In this document: positions 25,274-32,967 of the stretch, in pieces
Layout: every line of letters starts with the position of its first letter
Numbering within the stretch: position 1 is the first letter of the stretch
Source: Arthrobacter globiformis
GTDB lineage: Bacteria > Actinomycetota > Actinomycetes > Actinomycetales > Micrococcaceae
Direction: 5' to 3'
Length of the DNA: 64,000 bases
Assembly (NCBI RefSeq): GCF_030818015.1
Contig: NZ_JAUSZX010000001.1
Location: 4,154,001-4,218,000 of the forward strand
Notes under the pieces: generated by a model
Told to the model about the DNA's origin: nothing
Databases searched by the model: none
Seen by the model: the letters and a program-made list of their open reading frames with translations, nothing else
Translations under genes and position numbers: made by a program

Positions 25274-27868
25274 ATGAGCGCCAAACACAGCGGGCCGCCC
25301 GGCAGGGGCGGCCCGCCGGCCTCCCCTTCACCAACACCCGATGCGAATCCCGCAACCGGCCCGATTCCATCACCCGGTCCGACGGCGGCGGGTTCCTCCC
25401 CCGCCCAAGGCGAGCGGACCGCCGTCGTAATGAGTCCTGGCACCAATCACGGCGAAGCGCCCGTGCGGGCGGAGGGAATCCAGCTCATTGGCGAGGCCAA
25501 GGGATCGGGCTACCGTGAGGCCCCCTCGCTGGTCCGCCGTGCGGACGGCCAGACCATCCAGCTCACGCGGCTGCTTTTTCAGGTCCTTGACGCCATCGAC
25601 GGTGTGCGGGATCTCGATGAGATCGCCGAGGTGGCGAGCACGCGGTCCGGCCGGCTCATCAGCGAGGACAACGTCAGGACACTGATCGAGGGCCAACTGC
25701 TCCCCCTCGGCCTGCTGCGGCTGGCGGACGGGTCGCAGCCCGAGGTCCGCAGGGCGAATCCGCTGCTGGGCATGCGGTTCCGGTACACGGTCACGGACCC
25801 CGCGCTCACCCGGAAGCTGACAGCGCCGTTCGCTGTGCTGTTCAATCCACTGATCGTGGCAGTTGTCGCCGCGGGATTTCTGGCCTCGTGCTGGTGGGTT
25901 TTGATGGTCAAGGGCCTGGCGTCCGCCACGCACGACGCCTTCGCGAACCCGTGGCTGCTCCTGTTGATTTTCGCCGTGACGGTCCTGTCGGCCGGCTTCC
26001 ACGAATTCGGCCACGCGGCGGCCGCACGCCGGGGCGGCGCCACTCCGGGCGCGATGGGTGCCGGGCTCTACCTCGTCTGGCCCGCCTTCTACACGGACGT
26101 CACCGATTCCTACCGGCTGGGGCGCGGCGGCAGGCTTCGCACGGATATCGGCGGGCTGTACTTCAACGCCATGGTTGCCGTTGCCACCATGGGTGCCTGG
26201 TGGGCCACGGGTCTCGATGCGCTGCTCCTGGTGGTGCTCACGCAGATCCTGCAGATGGTGCGCCAGTTGCTGCCCCTGGTCCGCTTCGACGGCTACCACA
26301 TCCTTGCCGATGCCACGGGCGTGCCGGACCTGTTCCAGCGGATCCGTCCCACTTTGCTCGGGCTCCTGCCATGGCGGTGGGGCAAGCCCGAACCCGAGGC
26401 GCGGGCCCTCAAGCCGTGGGCGCGCGCCGTCATCACGGTCTGGGTCCTGGTCACTGTCCCGATGCTGCTGGTCAGCCTGGTGCTGACGGCCGTCTCCTTT
26501 CCGCGGCTCCTGGGCACCGCGTGGGCGAGCCTGCAGCACCAGCAGGCCCTGCTGTCCGGCAGCCTGGCGGATGGGAACTTTGCCGACGCTGCTGTGCGGT
26601 TCCTGGCGATTGCCGCCGTCGTCCTTCCTGTGGCTGGCATGGTGTACATGCTGCTCCGGCTGGCGCGGCAGCTCATCACCGGGCTCTGGACCAAGACCCG
26701 GGGCAAGCCGCTGCAGCGCGCCACCGCGATGGCAGCGGCCGGCGCCGTCGTTGCCGGGCTGGCGTGGGCCTGGTGGCCGCTGCCTGACAACTACCGCCCG
26801 GTGCAGCCGTACGAACGCGGGACACTCCTCGACGCCACGGCCACCGTCTATCCCGCCCTGGCTGCCCCAGACGGAGCCCTTCAGGAAGGCCGGAGTGGGC
26901 AGACGGTGGCGCTGTGGCCGGACGGCACGGCGCTGCCCACCCGGGAGCAGCCGCAGCTCAGCATGGTCCTCGTGCCGAGGCAGGCAGCGGAACCGGCTTC
27001 CGCGCCCGGCGAGCCGGAGCCGGACGAGGGCGCGGATAAAGCAGCCGGCGGCGCCGCGCCTCCGTCGTGGGTCTTTCCATTCGACAAGCCCCCGGCCCCG
27101 GAGGAGTACGGCAACCAGGCACTCGCGGTGAACACGACCGACGGATCCATCACCTACGATGTCGCGTTCGCGCTGGTGTGGGCAGAGGAGGGACCGGTGG
27201 ACACTCGCAACGAGGCGTACGCATTCGCTAACTGCGCGGACTGCGCAGCGGTGGCCATCGGATTCCAAGTGGTACTCATCGTTGGTCAGGCGGATGTGGT
27301 GGTGCCCGAGAACCTTTCCGCCGCCGCGAACTACAACTGCGTCCGGTGCCTGACATACGCCCTGGCCAGCCAGCTGGTGCTCACGCTGGAAGGGCCGCTC
27401 AGCGGGGATGGCATGGCCCGGCTCAATGCGCTGTGGCAGGAGATCGCTGAGTTCGGACGCACCCTGCAGGGTGTTCCCCTGTCCGAGATCGAGGGACGGT
27501 TGAGCGCCTACAAGGCACAGCTGATGGACATCATCCGGACCGACCCCAGCGCCAATCCCCAGGCCGGCACCAGCACTCAGTCGCCGGGCTCCACGCCATC
27601 GCCCGGGGCTGGTGACGGGGCTGACACGGACCCGGGATCCGAGTCAGGTGAACCGACGCCGGGTGGGAGGTCGCCGGGTGGGCCGCCACCGGGTGTGCCA
27701 TCTCCAGGAACGACGGCGGACCCCGCGGTTCCCACGCAAGGAACGGGAACGACGCCGGTCCGCGCCACTCCTGCGCCGGCCAGCACTGGCGCCGCACCTG
27801 CCCCCACTACTGGGGCTCCCGGCACCGCAGCGGCTGCGTCACCGGCCCAGGAGCCGGCAGCACCGTAG
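25274..27868 (+). CDS. PqqD-like domain / M50 zinc metalloprotease fusion with C-terminal Cys-pair domain
   Basis: The 864-residue protein has a Pro/Ser-rich start, a PqqD-like winged-helix domain (about 65-155; APSLVRRADGQTIQL to GQLLPLGLL), and then several transmembrane helices. Within these are the zinc motif HEFGH (residues 243-247) and VRFDGYHILAD (Asp339), the M50/site-2-type active site. After more membrane helices comes a soluble domain with C654-x2-C657 and C689-x2-C692 (NCADCAA, NCVRCLT), possibly a metal site. A long Gly/Ser/Pro/Thr tail ends it. PqqD-like domains bind leader peptides, which fits the leader-bearing product of the upstream gene, 7 bases away. Substrate and outcome are unproven. 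Confidence 0.82.
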   Translation: MSAKHSGPPGRGGPPASPSPTPDANPATGPIPSPGPTAAGSSPAQGERTAVVMSPGTNHGEAPVRAEGIQLIGEAKGSGYREAPSLVRRADGQTIQLTRLLFQVLDAIDGVRDLDEIAEVASTRSGRLISEDNVRTLIEGQLLPLGLLRLADGSQPEVRRANPLLGMRFRYTVTDPALTRKLTAPFAVLFNPLIVAVVAAGFLASCWWVLMVKGLASATHDAFANPWLLLLIFAVTVLSAGFHEFGHAAAARRGGATPGAMGAGLYLVWPAFYTDVTDSYRLGRGGRLRTDIGGLYFNAMVAVATMGAWWATGLDALLLVVLTQILQMVRQLLPLVRFDGYHILADATGVPDLFQRIRPTLLGLLPWRWGKPEPEARALKPWARAVITVWVLVTVPMLLVSLVLTAVSFPRLLGTAWASLQHQQALLSGSLADGNFADAAVRFLAIAAVVLPVAGMVYMLLRLARQLITGLWTKTRGKPLQRATAMAAAGAVVAGLAWAWWPLPDNYRPVQPYERGTLLDATATVYPALAAPDGALQEGRSGQTVALWPDGTALPTREQPQLSMVLVPRQAAEPASAPGEPEPDEGADKAAGGAAPPSWVFPFDKPPAPEEYGNQALAVNTTDGSITYDVAFALVWAEEGPVDTRNEAYAFANCADCAAVAIGFQVVLIVGQADVVVPENLSAAANYNCVRCLTYALASQLVLTLEGPLSGDGMARLNALWQEIAEFGRTLQGVPLSEIEGRLSAYKAQLMDIIRTDPSANPQAGTSTQSPGSTPSPGAGDGADTDPGSESGEPTPGGRSPGGPPPGVPSPGTTADPAVPTQGTGTTPVRATPAPASTGAAPAPTTGAPGTAAAASPAQEPAAP

Positions 27869-27936
27869 GCGGCAACCCGTAGGCCAGTAAGTTCAAACTG
27901 AACGGTAACGTGTCCCAGGCAACATATATTTGAAAG

Positions 27937-28743
27937 ATGCTCTCGGCGCTCAAGAAATACCTGCTGCTTCCCAAACTGGTGAAGCTTTCCTCCAACGCGC
28001 CCAAGGACGCCAGCCTCGCCTGGGACCAGTACTGGGGCAGGGTCGGGGCAACCGGAGCGCGCGGCGACGTGCTGTGGGATTCTGGCAGCGACCACGAGCT
28101 GCAGGCGTATCTGGCGCACTTGACGCGGCAGCTGGACGCCAGCCTTCCCATCGTCGATGTCGGGTGCGGCAGCGGCGCCTTCAGCCGCGCGCTTGCCGCC
28201 TACTTTCCGCATGTTCTGGGGGTGGACGTGTCGGCCAACGCCATAGCCCGCGCAGCCGCCGAGTCCGAAGGGCTCGAGCGGGTCTCCTACGTGTCGGCCG
28301 ACATGACAGGACCCGCGGGCACCCGCGCTGTGACCGACGCCCTGGCCGCTGCCGGGTTCTCCGGTGAAGCCAACATCTTCATCCGGGGCGTCCTGCACGT
28401 ACTCAAGAGACCTGCGCAGGCGGCCCTGGCCGCGCAGCTGCACCCCCTGGTGGGCAAGCGGGGCCGCGTGTTCCTGGCCGAGACCGACTTCCGCGGGAAT
28501 CCGATCCAGTACGTCAGCCATCTCGGAGCCACGCTGCACTCCATCCCCGGGCCTCTCGAGAAGGCCATCCGCGGACTGCCCATGCCCGGGCGTTTCGGCA
28601 CCGAGCAGCGCAGGCGGGCGTTTCCCGAGGCCCGCTGGGATGTGGTGGAAGACGGTCCGGTGACCATCGAAACCCGCCCCCTCACATCCGTTGACCGCCC
28701 GGAAAAGATCCCGGGCTATTTCGCGGTGCTCCAGGCCCGCTGA
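27937..28743 (+). CDS. Class I SAM-dependent methyltransferase
   Basis: The 268-residue protein has the SAM-binding motif IVDVGCGSGAFSRAL (about residues 71-85), the acidic end of strand 2 (VLGVDVSANAI), motif II YVSADMTG and a later ANIFIRGVLHVL. The N-terminus (YLLLPKLVKLSSNAPKDA) is unusual. It follows the M50 gene by 68 bases, with GTTCAAACTGAAC palindrome at 27891-27903 in the gap, so it may be separately transcribed. Whether it modifies the repeat protein is unknown. Confidence 0.85.
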   Translation: MLSALKKYLLLPKLVKLSSNAPKDASLAWDQYWGRVGATGARGDVLWDSGSDHELQAYLAHLTRQLDASLPIVDVGCGSGAFSRALAAYFPHVLGVDVSANAIARAAAESEGLERVSYVSADMTGPAGTRAVTDALAAAGFSGEANIFIRGVLHVLKRPAQAALAAQLHPLVGKRGRVFLAETDFRGNPIQYVSHLGATLHSIPGPLEKAIRGLPMPGRFGTEQRRRAFPEARWDVVEDGPVTIETRPLTSVDRPEKIPGYFAVLQAR

Positions 28744-28784
28744 CCCCTCAGGCCCGCTGACGCATTTAGGGAGCCAGCAAAGGA

Positions 28785-29159
28785 CTACCGAACCTTCAGC
28801 CAGGCGTGGGCCTCGGCCTTGTCAGTGAAGAACCTCGTGGGGCAGGGGAGCTTGTTGATGCCAAGGATGAAGTTAGCAATCACCCGGTCCACCGGCGACG
28901 CACCGAGCAGCGCAATCCGTGAGGCCTGGCAGGGACGGCCGAACACCGCACGGGCCCCGCGGCTCACATCGGCGGTGGTGGCCATATCCACGAGCATGGG
29001 GTAACGGCTGTCGCCGCAGAGCGCATTGACCTGCGCCATGGCTGCCTGGGCGTCCGCCTCGGTGATGCTGGCGCCCCTGGCCCAAGTCAGGCGCAGCAGG
29101 CCTTCGGCATCCAATTCCAGGTTGAACAGCGTGTTCCGTCCGGTGCTGTTGGAATTCAA
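28785..29159 (-). CDS. STAS/SpoIIAA-like protein, paralogue A
   Basis: The 124-residue protein reads as a STAS-like fold: DAEGLLRLTWARGASITEAD, YPMLVDMATTADVSRGARAV, and RIALLGASPVDRVIANFILG followed by RFFTDKAEAHAWL. The LGxSPVDR and R(F/Y)FT motifs also occur in the product at 32536, so the two are paralogues. It is divergent from the histidine kinase gene at 29295. Such proteins may sense or relay stress through protein contacts, but no role has been shown. Confidence 0.75.
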   Translation of the reverse strand: MNSNSTGRNTLFNLELDAEGLLRLTWARGASITEADAQAAMAQVNALCGDSRYPMLVDMATTADVSRGARAVFGRPCQASRIALLGASPVDRVIANFILGINKLPCPTRFFTDKAEAHAWLKVR

Positions 29160-29294
29160 ATCAAACCTCCGCGGTGGCTAATGTGGACAAGTATCAAGGT
29201 ACATCCCTCCAGGACGCGGCCAGCGGCCCGCCGACTGATAATGTGAGTCCAAATTCACGGTAGCCTCAAAAGGCACTCGCAACACAGGGGGCAC

Positions 29295-31007
29295 ATGGTC
29301 CAGGCACCGGCGGAGTACCCCTCCGCACCTCGCGAAGCGGTGGTCGCACTCACGGATGCCGCCCGCCTGGCTTCCGTGGCGTCTGTCCTCACCCATGCCG
29401 GGTTCACCGTCCGCAAGGCGCCCGACTCCGGATCCCTCGCCCAAGAGCTGGAAGGCAACCGGCCCGCCGTCGTACTTCTTGATACGGCGCTGACGGACGG
29501 TTACCGGTGGGAAGGCACACCGGTGCTGCTCCTGGTGGACCTCGCCGGTGACTTCGACCTTGCCCAGCTTGAGCCCTGGGGCATCGCCGATTACATCTCC
29601 CGCGACGCGGCTCCCCCGGAGCTGACCCACCGGGTTGAGACCCTGATACGCCGGGCAAGGGAACGCCGCCGCATCCGGGCCGCAGCCGAGTTCCTGCGCG
29701 AAAGCCTCCGCAACGTCTCCGCCGCCATCCGCGGAACCAACAGCCCCCAGCAGATGGCCGGCCACCTGGTCCGCGGCTTTGGGGAGTCCCTCGCGGTGGA
29801 CCACGTCTGGTTCACCACCTTCCAGGATTCGCGCGTGCCACGGATCAGCGCCCAGTGGTCGCGGCCAGGCCATGCCAAGCTGCCGGACACGCTCCGAACA
29901 TTCGAGGACGCGGCCCGGGAGCAGACCACGTCGCTGTGGTCGGCCGCCGAGGCCCTGGCCGTTCCGGATCACCGGACGGACCAGTCTGCCGCCCTGGCCG
30001 AGGGACTGCGGAAATGGTCCGGCCTGGCCTCTGTCCGCGCTTCGGTTTGCTTGCCCGTGGGTGAGGGCGAGTCGGCGCTGGGGGTCATCTGGATCGCGCA
30101 GCTGAACGAGCCGCGTGACTGGACCAGGGCCGAGATTGCCCTCATCCAGCACGTGGCCGGCAACCTCGCCCACAGCCTCATCCAGGGTCATCTGATCAGC
30201 GCGCAGCTGCAGGTGCTGCAGCAGCTCCGGGAGCTGGACAAGGCAAAAACGGACTTCCTGGCCACGGTCAACCACGAGCTCCGCACGCCGCTCACTTCCA
30301 TCACGGCCTACCTCGACATGATCCGCGACGGCGCAGGCGGCCCCGTTCCCCCGGGCATCGAGTCCATGATGGACGTCATCTCGCGGAATTCAGACCGGCT
30401 CCGGCGGCTGATCGAGGACATGCTCACAGTCTCGCAGCAGGACGGGTCCGGCAACCTAAGCCTGAAGCAGGTGGAGCTCGGCCAGGTCCTGCGGATCGTC
30501 GTGGCCGCACTGCGCCCGCTCGCCGATTCGCGGAACGTCACCATCACCGGCGCCGACTCGCACGAGGACGTGAAGGTCCAGGCCGACGAGGCCCAGCTGG
30601 AGCAGGTCTTTACCAACATCGTTGCCAACGCCATCAAGTTCACCCCGAACGGCGGCCGAATCAGCATCAGCTTCATGACCGCCGCTTCCGAGGCCGGCAG
30701 TCCGTACGCCGTCGTCAACGTCACGGACACCGGCGTCGGAATTCCGGAGCAGGAAATCGCCCGGGTCTTTACCCGTTTCTACCGGGCGTCCAACGCCTCG
30801 TCCGCGGCCATTCCGGGCAGCGGACTGGGCCTCGCCATCGCGCATGACATCGTCCGGCGCCACGGCGGTTCTCTGGACCTGTCCTCCGAGCTGGGCGAGG
30901 GAACGATCGTCTCCGTGCGCCTTCCGGTCGACGGCCCCCAGGCCGAAGAAACGGACGACGACGAGGCCGACGGCGACGAAGCGGCCGGAGCGCCCCAAAC
31001 CGACTGA
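29295..31007 (+). CDS. Sensor histidine kinase with N-terminal receiver-like and GAF domains
   Basis: The 570 residues contain a degenerate receiver-like domain (about 10-115; VVALTDAARL, VVLLDTALTD, PVLLLVDL), a GAF domain (about 135-290), HisKA with phospho-acceptor His327 in ATVNHELRTPLTSI, and HATPase_c with N-box VANAIKFTPNGG, G1 VTDTGVGIP and G2 GSGLGLAIAHD. No transmembrane segment is visible, so it is cytosolic. No response regulator gene is adjacent; it is an orphan here. An acidic tail closes the protein. Confidence 0.92.
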   Translation: MVQAPAEYPSAPREAVVALTDAARLASVASVLTHAGFTVRKAPDSGSLAQELEGNRPAVVLLDTALTDGYRWEGTPVLLLVDLAGDFDLAQLEPWGIADYISRDAAPPELTHRVETLIRRARERRRIRAAAEFLRESLRNVSAAIRGTNSPQQMAGHLVRGFGESLAVDHVWFTTFQDSRVPRISAQWSRPGHAKLPDTLRTFEDAAREQTTSLWSAAEALAVPDHRTDQSAALAEGLRKWSGLASVRASVCLPVGEGESALGVIWIAQLNEPRDWTRAEIALIQHVAGNLAHSLIQGHLISAQLQVLQQLRELDKAKTDFLATVNHELRTPLTSITAYLDMIRDGAGGPVPPGIESMMDVISRNSDRLRRLIEDMLTVSQQDGSGNLSLKQVELGQVLRIVVAALRPLADSRNVTITGADSHEDVKVQADEAQLEQVFTNIVANAIKFTPNGGRISISFMTAASEAGSPYAVVNVTDTGVGIPEQEIARVFTRFYRASNASSAAIPGSGLGLAIAHDIVRRHGGSLDLSSELGEGTIVSVRLPVDGPQAEETDDDEADGDEAAGAPQTD

Positions 31008-31033
31008 CCGCCCTCGCCCATCTCACCCCAAAC

Positions 31034-31071
31034 GGAAACCGCCCCGGACCTGGAGGTCCGGGGCGGTTTCC
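31034..31071. terminator. Bidirectional hairpin terminator
   Basis: A perfect 17-bp inverted repeat (GGAAACCGCCCCGGACC at 31034 and its complement at 31055) with a 4-base loop lies between the kinase gene and a convergent small secreted-peptide gene. The stem is GC-rich with A/T at its ends, so it can work in both directions. Confidence 0.9.
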
Positions 31072-31096
31072 AGAATCTGGCTAGCTGCTGCCAACC

Positions 31097-31255
31097 TTAG
31101 TTGGGCCACCAGCCGATGGTTGCGTAGTTGACGTCGCTCTTGGAAGTGGAGGATGTGGTGGTGTCCTTGTCCTTCGGGGCGGCGTTTGCAGGAGCAGCGA
31201 AACCTGCCACTGCAAGGATGCCGGTCATAACAAGTGTTGCGGCAAGTTTCTTCAT
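31097..31255 (-). CDS. Small secreted peptide (52 aa)
   Basis: The minus-strand ATG at 31255 follows AAGGGAG with 8-base spacing. It encodes a signal peptide (MKKLAATLVMTGILAVAGFA, cleavage after ANA) and a mature part of about 26 residues with KDKDTTTSSTSKSD and the ending YATIGWWPN. It is convergent with the kinase gene across the terminator. I do not recognise a family; the tidy signal peptide, ribosome binding site and terminator support a real gene. Confidence 0.65.
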   Translation of the reverse strand: MKKLAATLVMTGILAVAGFAAPANAAPKDKDTTTSSTSKSDVNYATIGWWPN

Positions 31256-31473
31256 CCGCGCTCCCTTTCGTAGTTTGTAGCCTGAACCGAATTACACATT
31301 ACGGGCCACAGTATACGGTCACTGGATCAAGGTTTGGTCAAGTCATTTCCTGTCAATTCCATGGGATTTGCCATGTTTTTCCGTTGGCGTATTGCAATTG
31401 CCGTAACAAGCGGAGTTCGGCCCCATTCCGCGGTCTAACACGGCCCGGAGTATGGATAATTGGGAGCATGCCT

Positions 31474-32535
31474 ATGCAGCGCGACTTGTCACCATTCGTG
31501 ATCGCGGAGTTGGCTGCGCGCGAAAGCTGGAAGCGGCGGGACTACGCCGCAGGATATGCCGAGGCCAGGCACGCCGCCGAGCTTGCCCAGGAGGCCGGGG
31601 ACGAGCTGCGCTGGTGGAAGATGGTCCTGCTGCAGGCCGAATGCCTGCGGGACCAGGGATCCATCCAGGAGTGCCAGCAACTCGCCGGTGAACTGGCTGC
31701 CCATCCCGTTGCCAATTCCGCACCCGATCTGGGCGCCCGGGCAGCAATTCTGCTGGCACATTCACTGCAGGGCCTCGGCCGGCTCCCCGAAGCGGTGGAT
31801 GCCGCTTCCACGGCCGCCCGGCTCGTGGCCGGAGACTCTGAGAACGTCTACCTGCACATCCAGGCCCAGCAGGCCCTCATTGCGGCCCTCGCGGAAAGCG
31901 GCCGCCACGAGGAAGCCTGGCAGGAGTGCCTGGACCTGGAGTCGCTGCTCACCGACCACGTGGATGAGGACACGGCCGGCAAGGCCTATTGGGTGATCGG
32001 CAACGTCGCGTTCCTCAGTAACCGGGTCAACGAAGGCGGCCACTACCACGACCTCGCCGCCGGCAAACTCTCCCCCTCGCAGGACGTCGACCTGTGGGCG
32101 CGCTTCAACCGCGCTTCCGCGGAAATGCGCCTCCAGGCCAAGCTGGGTGACGCCGCAACGCTACGCTGCATCGAGCGCGCCGAGCTCGCTACCGAGGTGG
32201 TGGGCGGCAGCGAACGGGACATCCTGGAAATGTCCCTGGTCCGCGCCCACTGGTACTACCTCACCGGGGACATGGAAGCGGCGATCAGCCTCCTGACTCC
32301 GCTTCGGAGCAAGTTTCCCATCCTCGCCACCCAGACCGCGGCAGAGGCGACGTTCGTCCTGGGCAGGGCGCTGATGGCGCAGGGACACGAACCGGAATCA
32401 CTGCAGATACTTGACGAGGCCGCTACGCTGTTCGATACAGCTGCTGCACCGGAGCGTAGCGCCACCGTCCGTGGTTTCATCGCCTCAACGGAGCCTTCGG
32501 ACCGGCGCCAACAGCAATTTCTCCAGGGGGGGTAA
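31474..32535 (+). CDS. TPR-repeat protein
   Basis: ATG 31474 is preferred over 31468 because TGGGAG (31461-31466) is only 1 base from the latter; both are in frame. The 353-residue product is all-helical with TPR-like pairs such as AGYAEARHAAELAQEAGDEL, GLGRLPEAVDAASTAARL, AESGRHEEAWQECLDLESLL and TGDMEAAISLLTPLRS, and no catalytic motif. It is probably a protein-interaction scaffold. The next gene starts directly at its stop codon, with GGGGGG as ribosome binding site, so the three genes to 34492 form an operon. Confidence 0.82.
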   Translation: MQRDLSPFVIAELAARESWKRRDYAAGYAEARHAAELAQEAGDELRWWKMVLLQAECLRDQGSIQECQQLAGELAAHPVANSAPDLGARAAILLAHSLQGLGRLPEAVDAASTAARLVAGDSENVYLHIQAQQALIAALAESGRHEEAWQECLDLESLLTDHVDEDTAGKAYWVIGNVAFLSNRVNEGGHYHDLAAGKLSPSQDVDLWARFNRASAEMRLQAKLGDAATLRCIERAELATEVVGGSERDILEMSLVRAHWYYLTGDMEAAISLLTPLRSKFPILATQTAAEATFVLGRALMAQGHEPESLQILDEAATLFDTAAAPERSATVRGFIASTEPSDRRQQQFLQGG

Positions 32536-32967
32536 ATGCCAGAAGCGACAGTGTTTCCCGGTGCCGCACCGCTGCGGCCGGAGGCCTTGACTCGCCCGGC
32601 TCCCGCCCCCGTCGTTGCCTTCACTGTGCTGCCCGGCCCCGCCGTGAAGGCGGTGCTCCCGCGCGGCGCCGATCTGAACGAGACCGCGGCCGCCCAGCTG
32701 TACAGCCGCCTTGGTGAGCTGGCCGGGGACCGGAGGGTCGCCGTCGTGCTTGAACTGACCGGGGTGAGGTCGGTAAACCGCGCGGCGCGGGCCGCCTACG
32801 CGGCGATCCCCTCGGTGTCCGCCTGGGCGATCCTGGGCGAATCCCCCGTGGACAGGCTGCTGGGGCACTTTCTGCTGGGCGGCGAATTCAGCTCCGTGCC
32901 GGCCCGCTATTTCACCGCCGAAAACGACGCCCTGGACTGGTTGAGCTGCCTTGACGATGTTCTCTAA
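32536..32967 (+). CDS. STAS/SpoIIAA-like protein, paralogue B
   Basis: The 143-residue protein has a Pro/Ala-rich N-terminal extension and then the same fold as the product at 28785, with VAVVLELTGVRSVNRAARAA, WAILGESPVDRLLGHFLLG and RYFTAENDALDWL. The ATG follows the TPR stop with no gap. Its end overlaps the GGDEF-EAL gene. It may be a partner-switch component passing a signal to the c-di-GMP enzyme; this is inferred from position only. Confidence 0.75.
   Translation: MPEATVFPGAAPLRPEALTRPAPAPVVAFTVLPGPAVKAVLPRGADLNETAAAQLYSRLGELAGDRRVAVVLELTGVRSVNRAARAAYAAIPSVSAWAILGESPVDRLLGHFLLGGEFSSVPARYFTAENDALDWLSCLDDVL

Noticed and set aside
24502..28743. Known RiPP class (for example daptide or lanthipeptide cluster)
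   Set aside because: No radical-SAM, YcaO, lanthionine synthetase, decarboxylase or aminotransferase gene is present; only leader, PqqD-like/M50 protease and a methyltransferase of uncertain link.
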